This document shows positions 34,859-43,785 of a DNA stretch of 64,000 bases, piece after piece. The stretch comes from JAAUTG01 sp964458705 (GTDB lineage Bacteria > Bacteroidota > Bacteroidia > Chitinophagales > Saprospiraceae). The notes beneath the pieces are model-generated. The model ran no database searches. It had not been told where the DNA came from and worked only from the letters and a program-made list of their open reading frames with translations. Each line of letters opens with the position of its first letter. The stretch's first letter is position 1. Both the position numbers and the translations under genes were made by a program. The stretch covers positions 1-64,000 of the forward strand of contig CAYWKD010000018.1 in NCBI GenBank assembly GCA_964458705.1, written 5' to 3'.

Positions 34859-35284
34859 ATGAAAAAGTCAAACATCTTTATATATCGTGTGAAAGATAGT
34901 GGATTGGAAGTATTCATGATGAAAAAAGATGGTGAATATTGGGAACTGCCAGCAGGTGAATTAGAGCAAGTAAAAGCAATTGCGTTACAAAATAATGAAC
35001 GCATTATCGAATTGGACGCTACCGAAGACAATGGCGAGGGGATTTTTGAACAAGCCTATGCCGTAGAAGCCGATTGGCACGATATACCATCCCTCAAGTC
35101 TATTCTACACCATGATTTACTTTTTATGAAAGATACTGTGAAAAAGATGATTCCAGACATGATGGAACGTGGGAGTTTCGTAGCAGTGAAGGATGCTTTC
35201 AGAAAAGTATTGCCCAAACGTTATCAGCAATTAAAAGAACTTAAAGATATTCTTACGGATAGAAATTTGACAAAATATCTTTAG
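34859..35284 (+). CDS. Nudix-like protein lacking the Nudix box
   Basis: 141 residues from the ATG at 34859 (MKKSNIFIYRVKD). The first 40 residues read like the N-terminal strands of a Nudix hydrolase (FIYRVKDSGLEVFMMKKDGE, YWELPAGELE). Where the catalytic box (GX5EX7REUXEEXGU) should follow there is a short substituted stretch (VKAIALQNNERIIELDATED), with no metal-binding glutamate pattern. The later part (AYAVEADWHDIPSL, MKDTVKKMIPDMME) keeps the helix seen in related proteins. It is probably a catalytically inactive Nudix-fold protein with a binding role; that is inference. Convergent with the MerC gene, only 8 bp apart. Confidence 0.6.
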   Translation: MKKSNIFIYRVKDSGLEVFMMKKDGEYWELPAGELEQVKAIALQNNERIIELDATEDNGEGIFEQAYAVEADWHDIPSLKSILHHDLLFMKDTVKKMIPDMMERGSFVAVKDAFRKVLPKRYQQLKELKDILTDRNLTKYL

Positions 35285-35292
35285 GTAAAAGA

Positions 35293-35676
35293 TTAACTAG
35301 AAGTCATTACTCTACAAGAAGATAGCTTCCAATTTTTGTAATGTGCAAATGCAATGGCAAAACCTCCAATAGCGGTTGCTAGATGTTCAAATTCTCCCTC
35401 TATAAAGCGACTCATTAGTAAAAAAACAAACCCTAGTGCTGCCCAAAGTAAGGGATTAATTCTTCGATGTGTTTCAAAATAGTTTTTTCCAATTGCCCAA
35501 CTTGCTACAATAATTGCAACCACAATTAGTGTCCATTCTATCGCAGGTTCCTCCAGCCAGCTCGCTCCACTCAACACTCCAATAGAAAGTAAAAAGGGAA
35601 GGGACAAACAATGGATAGCACAAAGAAAAGAAGCAGAAAAACCTAAGAAGTCTAAATTCCAACTAATAAATCGCAT
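35293..35676 (-). CDS. MerC-domain membrane protein
   Basis: 127 residues with four predicted membrane helices. The MerC signature is the cysteine pair in FLCAIHCLSLPFLLS (about 17-31), which in mercury-transport MerC binds the metal. In Bacteroidota most such proteins are not in mer operons and are thought to move other metals. The perfect palindrome just upstream looks like a metalloregulator (Fur/Zur-type) operator, so zinc or another metal seems the more likely substrate; that is inference. No mer genes are nearby. Confidence 0.82.
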   Translation of the reverse strand: MRFISWNLDFLGFSASFLCAIHCLSLPFLLSIGVLSGASWLEEPAIEWTLIVVAIIVASWAIGKNYFETHRRINPLLWAALGFVFLLMSRFIEGEFEHLATAIGGFAIAFAHYKNWKLSSCRVMTSS

Positions 35677-36004
35677 AAGTAAAATAATATTTCAACTGGA
35701 AACGTCAACTAATGCAACATAGTTGCATTGTAATATAAGAAATTCTGAGTAATCCAGCAAATATATCTCCTAGAGTATAAGACATTCCGAAGCCTTGCCA
35801 AAGAAATAGCACTTGATGACCCGACTGACGAACTACTTGCAGACTTAACAGCCTAACCAATTTAGATAATGAATGACCTTCTGGATACCAATATAGTTGC
35901 ATTGAGTAACTTCACTTTTTCAACGGCACACACCGCATCCCTTCTTATCTTCAATAGGATATATTTTTACATTAATTCGAGCAAACAACTACCTAAGCTA
36001 GCCA
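35677..36004. other. Intergenic region upstream of the MerC gene
   Basis: 328 bp. It holds the perfect palindrome (35711-35729) and an exact 12-bp repeat of part of it, ATAGTTGCATTG, at 35719-35730 and 35893-35904. A minus-strand frame of 65 codons fills much of the space but its product looks unlike a protein, and it starts inside the distal repeat copy. I see no other gene. Confidence 0.45.
35711..35729. promoter_or_regulatory. Perfect palindromic operator upstream of the MerC gene
   Basis: AATGCAAC-ATA-GTTGCATT: two perfect 8-bp arms with a 3-bp centre, 34 bp before the MerC start codon. Shape and position fit a dimeric repressor of the Fur/Zur family. A matching half-site GTTGCATT sits 174 bp further upstream. 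Confidence 0.6.
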
Positions 36005-36673
36005 TTAGAGTTTCATCACCGCCAATAGCTCTTGCAGGTTATCAATAATAGCTGTTGGATGGGCAGTTTGTAGTTGTTCTCTTGTTTGTGCTCCAGTTGT
36101 AATACCTATGGAATAAGCACAGTGGGCATTATGTCCTTCTTCAATATCTACTGTAGAATCTCCAATTTTAGCAACTGACTTTGCATCTACAACACCTAAT
36201 TGTTTCATAGCCAATTCGATCATATCTGGAGCTGGTCTTCCATGTTTGACATCAGAAGCACAGATCGTTAGATCAATATGCGGATGATTTGTCCAGTTTA
36301 AGCGATTCAGCAATTGCGCTACGGTTGGTCGGTCGTATCCTGTATTTAAGGCAACTTTGATAGCTTTTTCTTGCAGTGCTTTGAAGGTTGCTTCGGCGTG
36401 AGGCTGAGGAAAGATAGGTTCTTCGATATAAGCCATCTTCAATCGTTGCTTGAAGTCTTCAAATATCTCTTCCGCCTGCTCTGTGCTTGCATTGATGTAT
36501 TCCAACACAGACTTTATCGCGTTCAATTTTTCTCTGCCGGCTGCCATTTTCAAAACTATATCCAGCTCCACTTCAAAGCCTTTTGCCTGTATAGCTTTTT
36601 GAACTGTTTTATAAACAATGTTTTGCTCATCGACTGTTGTGCCAGCCATATCGAAGATGACGAGTTGAATCAT
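36005..36673 (-). CDS. Phosphonatase-like HAD hydrolase
   Basis: 222 residues. HAD motifs: I LVIFDMAGTTVDE (nucleophile Asp8 and Asp14 region, with the AGTTVD spelling typical of phosphonoacetaldehyde hydrolase relatives), II VALNTGYDRP (about 108-117), III KHGRPAPDMI (about 144), IV KIGDSTVDIEEGHNA (about 168). The helical cap has AAGREKLNAI, which may supply the lysine used by phosphonatases. It fits the PhnX-like subgroup TIGR03351. The FAD oxidoreductase gene 48 bp upstream is of the TIGR03364 type, the usual neighbour, supporting a phosphonate-cleaving step. Last gene of the three-gene operon. Confidence 0.85.
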   Translation of the reverse strand: MIQLVIFDMAGTTVDEQNIVYKTVQKAIQAKGFEVELDIVLKMAAGREKLNAIKSVLEYINASTEQAEEIFEDFKQRLKMAYIEEPIFPQPHAEATFKALQEKAIKVALNTGYDRPTVAQLLNRLNWTNHPHIDLTICASDVKHGRPAPDMIELAMKQLGVVDAKSVAKIGDSTVDIEEGHNAHCAYSIGITTGAQTREQLQTAHPTAIIDNLQELLAVMKL

Positions 36674-36721
36674 TTTTTTTAGTTTAAGTGTATGGATTTT
36701 TTGTTGAGGAATTCGACTTAT

Positions 36722-37873
36722 TTATCCGTATAGCGCTCTGATATGTTGCTCGGCAAAACCTGCACTACCCGTCATGCCTTTACCACCAATGCCTGTAACA
36801 ATATGAATTTTAGCTTCAATATCGTGTTGAAAAATATCATTTGTTTTACTTTGGGAATAAACGCCGTACCATGTTTTTTCGATTTCCCATGTTTGTAAGT
36901 CAAAGATTCGCTTAGCCTCGTTGATGATGAATTGATTGATGCCTTCATTCATATCAAAGTCAAGGTCATCCATTTTTGCGGCATTAGCGTATTCATGCGA
37001 ATCGCCCAGTATGACCGTCCCATCTTCAGCTTGTTTGAATAGTATATGAATGCCGTATTGCTTTGCGAAATTGTCTTCAGGTTCTTTAGCTTTTACGGCT
37101 TTCCAAGAAGGACACTCCGAGAAACTTTCGTATCTACGAATGGTTAAGCCCGTCAGAATATTGCCGTTAATGCGTTGACTAGGCTGTGCTTTGGTAGAAA
37201 GCATTTGCAGTTTACTCACTTCAATTGGACTTTTTTCAAACACCGCTGGAAACAGCGTTTTGAAATTACTGCCACTACAAATGATTACCTTTTTTGCACG
37301 AACAATAAGTCCATTGGTGGTTTGCAGCTCGCAGCAACTGTTTTTTATATCCAAATCAATGACCTGCATTTTAGGCAAGTACTCCAAACTTTGCTGTTCT
37401 ACCAGGTACGCTAATATCCGATTTACGGCTATTCTTGGATTCACCGAAATTTCTGTTGGAAAATATAAGCCGCCCTTACAGTAACTTTTTTTGAGTCCTT
37501 CGTATTTTTGTAAGCAGGCTTCTTTAGTCAAAAGGTAAGATTCGTAATTATTGCGCTTATTTATTTGTGCTAGTTCTTCAAGTAATAGCAATTCTTCTTC
37601 ATTCGAGGCAATATATACAGAACCATGCTGAATGACAGAAATATCAAATTTTGATTGAATACTTTTATAAATATCCGTACTTCTTCGTCCCAGTAGCTGC
37701 CACTTCGTGTTCATACCAGAAGGGACAACCTGTCCGAAGTTGCGCACTGTTGCTCCTCTAGGAGAAGTGTCTTTTTCAAGTAAAGCTACTCTTAACCCTC
37801 TTTTCAAGGCATGATAAGCATGGAATGTGCCTAAAATGCCACCACCTACTATTACTAGATCGAAGTATTTCAT
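36722..37873 (-). CDS. FAD-dependent oxidoreductase, TIGR03364 type
   Basis: 383 residues of the DAO/glycine-oxidase fold. The N-terminal dinucleotide motif is LVIVGGGILGTFHAYHALKR (about 5-24), followed by the FAD segment GATVRNFGQVVPSG (about 40-53). A C-terminal FAD contact lies in HIVTGIGGKGMTGSAGFAEQ. Enzymes of this group occur with phosphonatase-like hydrolases and are proposed to oxidise N-substituted aminoalkylphosphonates to phosphonoacetaldehyde; here that is inference from the neighbour. No signal peptide, so cytoplasmic. It lies between the hydrolase and the phosphatase-superfamily gene, spacings 48 and 34 bp. Confidence 0.87.
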   Translation of the reverse strand: MKYFDLVIVGGGILGTFHAYHALKRGLRVALLEKDTSPRGATVRNFGQVVPSGMNTKWQLLGRRSTDIYKSIQSKFDISVIQHGSVYIASNEEELLLLEELAQINKRNNYESYLLTKEACLQKYEGLKKSYCKGGLYFPTEISVNPRIAVNRILAYLVEQQSLEYLPKMQVIDLDIKNSCCELQTTNGLIVRAKKVIICSGSNFKTLFPAVFEKSPIEVSKLQMLSTKAQPSQRINGNILTGLTIRRYESFSECPSWKAVKAKEPEDNFAKQYGIHILFKQAEDGTVILGDSHEYANAAKMDDLDFDMNEGINQFIINEAKRIFDLQTWEIEKTWYGVYSQSKTNDIFQHDIEAKIHIVTGIGGKGMTGSAGFAEQHIRALYG

Positions 37874-37907
37874 TTATTTCTCTTAGTTGTAGCCCTCTAT
37901 CCCTGCC

Positions 37908-38993
37908 CTATCTAAACATCAATTCAATAACTTTTCCAACCTCTTCTTTCTCATTTTCATAATCCAAGCCTAGAAAAGCTGCGGCTGTTTTTGCTATTTG
38001 ATTTTGCCCCCATTGTCCTACTTCTTTCAACTCTCCCAAGGCTGGTGTGTCAGGACCAATGGCTGCCATCCAAATAGCGTTGGAACCTTCAAAAGTCTTA
38101 CCATGGCTCTTCCATTCAGATTTTGGAGAGCTTCCTCGACCGTGATCTGTTGTAATCAAAAAGGTAGTCTTACCAGCATAAACGGGATCAGACTGGACAT
38201 ATTCCCACAATTCCTTAAGCCATTGATCGGTTTGATAGGCCGATTTTAGATAATGATCATAATCGCCATCGTGTCCAAAATCATCAGTTTCTCCATAAGA
38301 GATATAGACCACTTTGGGGTGCTTACGCTTGATGTATTCTAGGCAATAGTTATGAGTGAATACATCAAGCCGAACGGTTGACCAAGGACTTGGCACGGTA
38401 GGTTGTAGCTCATTCAAATACTGCTCTTTCCATGATAAGTCATTTCCAGTTGCGGGTTCAAATCCAGCATTGACAGGGATGCCGCTGCGCTTTTCGTTGA
38501 TAATGTAAGGAAATACATCCCAAGAGCCGAATGCTGCCACGCTTCCATTGTATTCAGGTTGGTTGTTCAGCCATTCTAGCACTGTTTGATTTTCGTTCCA
38601 CTTCTTGGCATTGGAATTGATTTTAGGATCACTAAATCCCGTCAATATTTCACTATAGCCAGGATAAGAAAACCAGTAGAAATTGGTGCAATTCACTTTA
38701 TTCCCAAAATTTCTGTTGCCATAAAGCTGTCCTGAAGTCGCTAAAGTACTCCAAAACCAAGGCATTAACTTTTCACGTCGCTCTTCGGCAGTTGGTGCTG
38801 CAAATAAGTTTTGCAGTTCAGTAGTGTCATTTACATATTTTCTATCGTTCATGAGACTATCTGTCGCCCCTTGAAATACTTCTTCCCAGCGTAATCCATC
38901 TAATGTGATGATAAAAATATTTTCAGTTTTTGTGTTCTGCGCTAATAATGAGAATTGGATAAAGAGCAATCCTAATGGAAGTATAAGTTTCAT
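37908..38993 (-). CDS. Periplasmic alkaline-phosphatase-superfamily enzyme
   Basis: 361 residues. Signal peptide 1-18 (LPLGLLFIQFSLLAQ). The metal site of the nucleotide pyrophosphatase/phosphodiesterase branch is visible: FIITLDGLRWEEVF (first Asp), then a catalytic Ser/Thr segment FYWFSYPGYSEILTG (about 105-120), YGETDDFGHDGDYDHYLKS (Asp/His metal ligands, about 228-246) and LITTDHGRGSSP (about 280). It should hydrolyse phosphate esters or phosphonates in the periplasm. As first gene of an operon with phosphonate enzymes, it may release a phosphonate from an ester carrier. Substrate unknown. Confidence 0.85.
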   Translation of the reverse strand: MKLILPLGLLFIQFSLLAQNTKTENIFIITLDGLRWEEVFQGATDSLMNDRKYVNDTTELQNLFAAPTAEERREKLMPWFWSTLATSGQLYGNRNFGNKVNCTNFYWFSYPGYSEILTGFSDPKINSNAKKWNENQTVLEWLNNQPEYNGSVAAFGSWDVFPYIINEKRSGIPVNAGFEPATGNDLSWKEQYLNELQPTVPSPWSTVRLDVFTHNYCLEYIKRKHPKVVYISYGETDDFGHDGDYDHYLKSAYQTDQWLKELWEYVQSDPVYAGKTTFLITTDHGRGSSPKSEWKSHGKTFEGSNAIWMAAIGPDTPALGELKEVGQWGQNQIAKTAAAFLGLDYENEKEEVGKVIELMFR

Positions 38994-39144
38994 TTCTGTT
39001 TATTTTGTTTGGGCAAAGTTGTTACAAGTGTCTTATGGATAGGATATTAAGTGGTTAATTTATTGTTATGAATAAATTGAGAAGACTAACTTAAAAAATT
39101 AATACAAGACCACATATAAAATTACAGAATAATACATTTTAAAA

Positions 39145-40074
39145 TTAGATTTCAACAAAATTAGCATCACTTTGCTTAAATATTGCTTGAATACTTAGCT
39201 CTTTTTTCAAATCACTTTCATCAAATGCAGGATGTGGAACAGGAATATACTCAATGAGCGAAGGGCTTTCTGTAAAGTATTGACAAATCTCGGATACTTC
39301 ATCGTCGCATTCATAGAAGCTAGTTTCTCTTTGGTTGTAGGTTTCTAGATTGACTTGATCGCTTTGCTTTTTTAGAATAATTTTTCTGCTGATCGGCATG
39401 TAAGCATTGGACATAGAAACGCCAATCCCCTTAATGAAATGTAGGCTTTCATCATAAGAGGGCGGCAGTGAGAAATGAATAATGAAGTTATCTTTATTGA
39501 TTGTTCCAACTTCCAACAACTGAACTGTAAGTAAATGATTATTGGTCAGATAGATAAATCCTTCGTAAAATGCGGGGCTCTTAACATTGCCTTTACGTGC
39601 TTGAAACAGATCATCTTTCTTATTATGTCGAATGAAGAAGGGTTCTTTTTTTACTTTATAGCCAAAAGTAGAAATGTAGTAGCAATCATACACGCCCACT
39701 AGTTTATCTAAAATTTGAGGAATGGATTGCTCGATTTTTGAATTGACATAGACTTTAGCTTTATTCGATTGACTTTCACTGCTTTCCTCACCTAGCAGTT
39801 CTAGTAGTTTAATATAATTGCCAATCTCTCTTCTAATCTTCTTCTCTGAAATGTTATTGGCAGTACTAAAAATAGCTGAAATCTTAGTCTTCAGGTGCTT
39901 ATCCTCTGAGGATAACTTGTCTATTTCAGGAAAAATATTATTAATTAATGTTGAGTAAACAGATGGGAATACATTGATTTGTTTGGCAATATCCTTTTTC
40001 TTCAGTCCTTTTGTTTGCAATGCTGAAGCAACTGTCAGAAAAACTTGGATGTTTTCTTTGAATGTTCTTGTCAT
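39145..40074 (-). CDS. Putative DNA-binding regulator next to susCD, unfamiliar family
   Basis: 309 residues. The first 60 residues contain a probable helix-turn-helix (LKKKDIAKQINVFPSVYSTL, about 24-43). The rest is an alpha/beta domain with no family I recognise, including VYDCYYISTFGYKVKKEPFF, FYEGFIYLTNNHLLTVQLLE and IGVSMSNAYMPISRKIILKK. No membrane segment. The position, divergent from susC with 285 bp between, is where SusCD regulators usually sit, so ligand-responsive control of the transporter is likely but inferred. It is not a SusR, ECF sigma, AraC or GntR protein. Confidence 0.6.
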   Translation of the reverse strand: MTRTFKENIQVFLTVASALQTKGLKKKDIAKQINVFPSVYSTLINNIFPEIDKLSSEDKHLKTKISAIFSTANNISEKKIRREIGNYIKLLELLGEESSESQSNKAKVYVNSKIEQSIPQILDKLVGVYDCYYISTFGYKVKKEPFFIRHNKKDDLFQARKGNVKSPAFYEGFIYLTNNHLLTVQLLEVGTINKDNFIIHFSLPPSYDESLHFIKGIGVSMSNAYMPISRKIILKKQSDQVNLETYNQRETSFYECDDEVSEICQYFTESPSLIEYIPVPHPAFDESDLKKELSIQAIFKQSDANFVEI

Positions 40075-40218
40075 AGAGAGTGATTGATTAAAGCATTGAT
40101 TATCAAATTATTTAAATCTATAAATACGCTCTAATCCATACAAAAGTAACAGCATTATATTAATCCATATTAATAGTACAATTAATTTATTGTTAAGTAT
40201 TAATTAAACATAATTCAC

Positions 40219-40248
40219 CTTGCAGTTTACTTTCGCTTATCACCTTTG
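40219..40248 (+). promoter_or_regulatory. Possible susC promoter
   Basis: TTG (40219-40221), a 19-bp spacer, then CACCTTTG (40241-40248), one change from TAnnTTTG. This implies a leader of about 105 nt. Just upstream, the near-palindrome ATTAATCCATATTAAT (40159-40174) and further TTAATT clusters could bind the divergent regulator. Confidence 0.4.
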
Positions 40249-40359
40249 CAATTGTTTATGTGCAATAAAAGTATTGTACAGAAGACGGAAATATAAGCTG
40301 CTTTGCAATTTGTATAGTAGTTCAACTATCACTTTTTAATTAATCTAAATCATTTATCT

Positions 40360-43300
40360 ATGAAACTTGTACAATACGTACAGGGCTTACGCCTGGCGTG
40401 CTTGTCTGTAATTTTACTTGCAGGCTCTCACTTAATGGCTCAGAAGACTGTGATTGGTACAGTAACTGATGCCGCAAACAATGAACCATTAATTGGTGTG
40501 AACATCTACGTTCAAGGATCAACCACAGGTACAGTTACTAACATTGACGGTACTTATGAGTTGGAGGTTGAAACGGGTGAAGAAGTCTTAATTTTTTCTT
40601 TCGTAGGTTACACGACGGAGGAAGTAGCAATTGCTGGTCGTGAAGTTGTTGACTTAATCATGACAGAAGGAGTGCTACTAGAGGAAGCCGTTGTAACTGC
40701 TTTGAACATTGCTCGTGATGAAAAATCATTAGGTTATGCACTTCAACAGGTAAGTGGTGATGATGTTTCTCAATCCACTAGTACCAACTTCGTTTCTACA
40801 CTTGCTGGTCGTGCTGCTGGTGTGCAAGTAGTAACAAATGGTACAGGTCCTGGTCAATCTTCTTCTGTTGTCATTCGTGGTTACACTTCTTTAAGTGGTG
40901 ATAATCAGCCATTATTTGTAGTAGATGGTGTACCAATCAACAACGCAACAGATACTCGTACAAACACTTTAGGTGGTGCAAGTAACATGAACATGGACTT
41001 TGGAAATGGTGCTGCTGAAATCAATCCTGACGATGTAGCTTCAGTTTCTGTACTAAAAGGTGCGAATGCGACAGCATTGTACGGTTCTCGTGCTGCCAAT
41101 GGTGCAATTATTGTTACAACAAAATCTGGTAAAGGTCAAAAGGGAATTGGTGTTTCAGTGAGTTCAAAAACAACCTTCGAGTCAATGTTGAAAGGTCCTG
41201 AATACCAAAGAGAATATGGTCAAGGTAAGAACTTTGACTTTGCATTTGTAGATGGCTACGGCAACGGTACTTTCGATGGAGTAGATGAATCTTGGGGACC
41301 ACGCTTGGACGGCACGCTTCGTGCACAGCACGATTCACCAACAGCTAATGGATTGAGAGGCGGTGATGTACATGGCTTAGATTTAATTTTAGGTCCTTCA
41401 GGTGTTGACTTAGATCGTCGTGGTGCGATTACGCCAACGCCATTTGTCGATCCAGGAGATCCACTAGAAAACTTCTTGGAAACAGGGCGCACATTGACGA
41501 ACAACATCTCTTTTTATGGTTCAAATGACAAAGGTAACTTCCGCATTTCTTACACGAACTTAGACAACGAAGGCATTCTTCCTAATACAGATTTGAGAAG
41601 AAATACAGTGTCTTTTTCTGGAGATTATAACTTGTCTGACAAATTGAAAGTGTCTTCTAAAGTGAATTATATCAGAACAGACTCTGACAACCGCCATGTA
41701 AATGGTTATGGTACAGAATCTATCATGTATTTATTTATTTGGTGGGGACAAAATGTTGATGTAGGAAGTTTGAGAAATTACTGGCAAGATGGGCTAGATG
41801 GCTTCCAGCAGTTCAACTACAATTACAACTACCACGACAATCCTTACTTCACAATGTTCGAGAATACGAATGCAGTGGCTAAGGATAGAATTATTGGTAA
41901 TTTGTCCGCTACTTATGATTTCACAGATGACTTGAGTTTGATGGTGAGAGCTGGTCGCGACTTCTTCTCGGAGTATCGTTTTATGAAAAGAGCCTACTCT
42001 ACACAGCGTTTTCCTAATGGTCAGTATCGTGAAGACAAAATCAACTTTCAGGAGACAAACATTGACTTCTTGTTGAATTACAACAAGCAAATCAACAACG
42101 ATTGGTATGTAAATGCTAACTTCGGTGGTAACAGAATGATTCAGGAGAATCACTTTAACTCTTTGATGGCGAATAAGTTATTATTGCCTGAGGTTTACTC
42201 TTTCAACAATGCAGACGGACCCTTAGTATCAAGATCAGACCGTCCTGAGCGTCAGATCAACTCTTTGTATGGGTTTGCTCAAATTGGCTACAAGAGTATG
42301 CTTTACTTAGATATTACTGGACGTAATGATTGGTCTTCTACACTTCCTGAAGAGAACAATTCTTACTTTTATCCATCAGTTTCCTTGAGTGCTGTCTTGT
42401 CGGATATGTTCAATGTACCATCTAATAGTGCTTTATCATTTGCTAAATTGCGTTTAGGTTGGGCACAGGTAGGTAACGATACGAGTCCTTTCCGTTTGGC
42501 TGATCCATTCTTCTTGGGCACGCCAGTTGGTGACAATCCTACGGCATCACCAACAAATACTCTACCCAACTTTGACTTAAAGCCTGAGATTCAGACTTCT
42601 TACGAAGTTGGTGCAGATGTGCGTTTGTTTAATGATCGAATAGGCATAGACGCAACTTATTACAACACGATTTCTGAGAACCAAATTCTTGCGATTGACT
42701 TGCCAGAATCAACAGGTAAAACTTCTCGCATTATCAACGCTGGTGAGATCAAAAATCAAGGCTTAGAGATTTTGTTAAGCACAACACCTGTTAAATCAGC
42801 AAAAGGTTTGACTTGGAACACTTTATTCAACTTCAGCTTAAACAGGAATGAAGTTATTGCCCTACCAGAAGGCGTTGACCGATACATCTATGGTGGTAAT
42901 GGTATCACATTAGTGGCACAAGAAGGCGGTGCTTTAGGCGATATGTGGGGAACAGGTCTAAGAACGGTACAAGACCCTAACAGTCCTTACAATGGTCAGG
43001 TCATCTTTAAAAACGGCTTAATACAACAGGATAACACATTGCGTAAAATTGGTAACTTCAACCCAGATTTTCAACTAGGTTGGATGAATGAATTGACTTT
43101 CAAAGGTTTCTCTTTGAACTTCTTGTTTGACTGGAGGCAAGGTGGTGAACTATTGTCAAGAACGCGTTTGATTGCAGCGACTTCTGGTAATGTTGTTGAA
43201 ACACTTTGGGGTCGTGATCCTGAGTTTGGCGGTGCACATGATGGCATCACAGATTCTGGCTTAACTTATGTTGATGAATCAACAGGTACAACAAAAACAG

Positions 43301-43695
43301 ACGGTATAATCGGTGCTGGTGTTAAAGAAGTATTCGATGCAAACGGGAATGTAACAGGATATACGGAAAACGATGTAATCGTTGCTGCTAACGCCTATCA
43401 CAACAATCGCTATCGTCGTGGTAACGAAACAGAAGGCATTTATGATGCAACATTCATTAAGTTACGAGAAGCGAAATTGACTTATACCTTCCCGAGTACA
43501 TTTACACAAAAAGCAAAGCTAGGTAGATTGTCTGTTTCATTAATCGGTACTAACCTTTGGTTGTGGGCAAAAGACTTTAACCATGGTGATCCAGAATTAT
43601 TATCATTCGGTGGTGGTCGCTACGTACCAGGAGTTGAAAACGCAACTGTTCCAACAACGCGCAGTTTCGGTTTTGCAGTGAACGTAGGATTCTAA
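40360..43695 (+). CDS. susC: SusC/RagA-family TonB-dependent outer membrane transporter
   Basis: 1111 residues. Signal peptide about 1-28 (ending LMAQ). A carboxypeptidase-regulatory-like domain follows (about 30-95; VIGTVTDAANNEPLIGVNIY, GTYELEVETGEEVLIFSFVG). Then a TonB plug (about 115-240; STLAGRAAGVQVVTNGTGPG, VVIRGYTSLSGDNQPLFVVD, NATALYGSRAANGAIIVTTK) and a 22-strand-type barrel ending SFGFAVNVGF with terminal Phe. It imports a large nutrient through the outer membrane with energy from TonB, with SusD as lid. The substrate is not readable. The neighbouring phosphatase and phosphonate genes suggest an organophosphorus ligand; that is inference. Followed by an intercistronic hairpin and susD. 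Confidence 0.96.
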   Translation: MKLVQYVQGLRLACLSVILLAGSHLMAQKTVIGTVTDAANNEPLIGVNIYVQGSTTGTVTNIDGTYELEVETGEEVLIFSFVGYTTEEVAIAGREVVDLIMTEGVLLEEAVVTALNIARDEKSLGYALQQVSGDDVSQSTSTNFVSTLAGRAAGVQVVTNGTGPGQSSSVVIRGYTSLSGDNQPLFVVDGVPINNATDTRTNTLGGASNMNMDFGNGAAEINPDDVASVSVLKGANATALYGSRAANGAIIVTTKSGKGQKGIGVSVSSKTTFESMLKGPEYQREYGQGKNFDFAFVDGYGNGTFDGVDESWGPRLDGTLRAQHDSPTANGLRGGDVHGLDLILGPSGVDLDRRGAITPTPFVDPGDPLENFLETGRTLTNNISFYGSNDKGNFRISYTNLDNEGILPNTDLRRNTVSFSGDYNLSDKLKVSSKVNYIRTDSDNRHVNGYGTESIMYLFIWWGQNVDVGSLRNYWQDGLDGFQQFNYNYNYHDNPYFTMFENTNAVAKDRIIGNLSATYDFTDDLSLMVRAGRDFFSEYRFMKRAYSTQRFPNGQYREDKINFQETNIDFLLNYNKQINNDWYVNANFGGNRMIQENHFNSLMANKLLLPEVYSFNNADGPLVSRSDRPERQINSLYGFAQIGYKSMLYLDITGRNDWSSTLPEENNSYFYPSVSLSAVLSDMFNVPSNSALSFAKLRLGWAQVGNDTSPFRLADPFFLGTPVGDNPTASPTNTLPNFDLKPEIQTSYEVGADVRLFNDRIGIDATYYNTISENQILAIDLPESTGKTSRIINAGEIKNQGLEILLSTTPVKSAKGLTWNTLFNFSLNRNEVIALPEGVDRYIYGGNGITLVAQEGGALGDMWGTGLRTVQDPNSPYNGQVIFKNGLIQQDNTLRKIGNFNPDFQLGWMNELTFKGFSLNFLFDWRQGGELLSRTRLIAATSGNVVETLWGRDPEFGGAHDGITDSGLTYVDESTGTTKTDGIIGAGVKEVFDANGNVTGYTENDVIVAANAYHNNRYRRGNETEGIYDATFIKLREAKLTYTFPSTFTQKAKLGRLSVSLIGTNLWLWAKDFNHGDPELLSFGGGRYVPGVENATVPTTRSFGFAVNVGF

Positions 43696-43709
43696 ATTAA
43701 TTGTAATTG

Positions 43710-43753
43710 GTAATTAGCGCTGGGTGGTTAGCCAACTTCCCGACGCTAATTAC
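43710..43753 (+). promoter_or_regulatory. Intercistronic stem-loop between susC and susD
   Basis: GTAATTAGCG (43710-43719) pairs perfectly with CGCTAATTAC (43744-43753), with 24 nt between them. No T-run follows, so it is not a classical terminator. It may protect the 3' end of the susC message or set the susC to susD ratio. Confidence 0.55.
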
Positions 43754-43785
43754 TCAATACCAAATATTTAAAATAAAAATAAACA

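Noticed and set aside
35705..35902. 65-codon minus-strand frame upstream of the MerC gene
   Set aside because: It starts within the distal copy of the operator repeat and covers the palindromic operator; the product does not look like a conserved protein.
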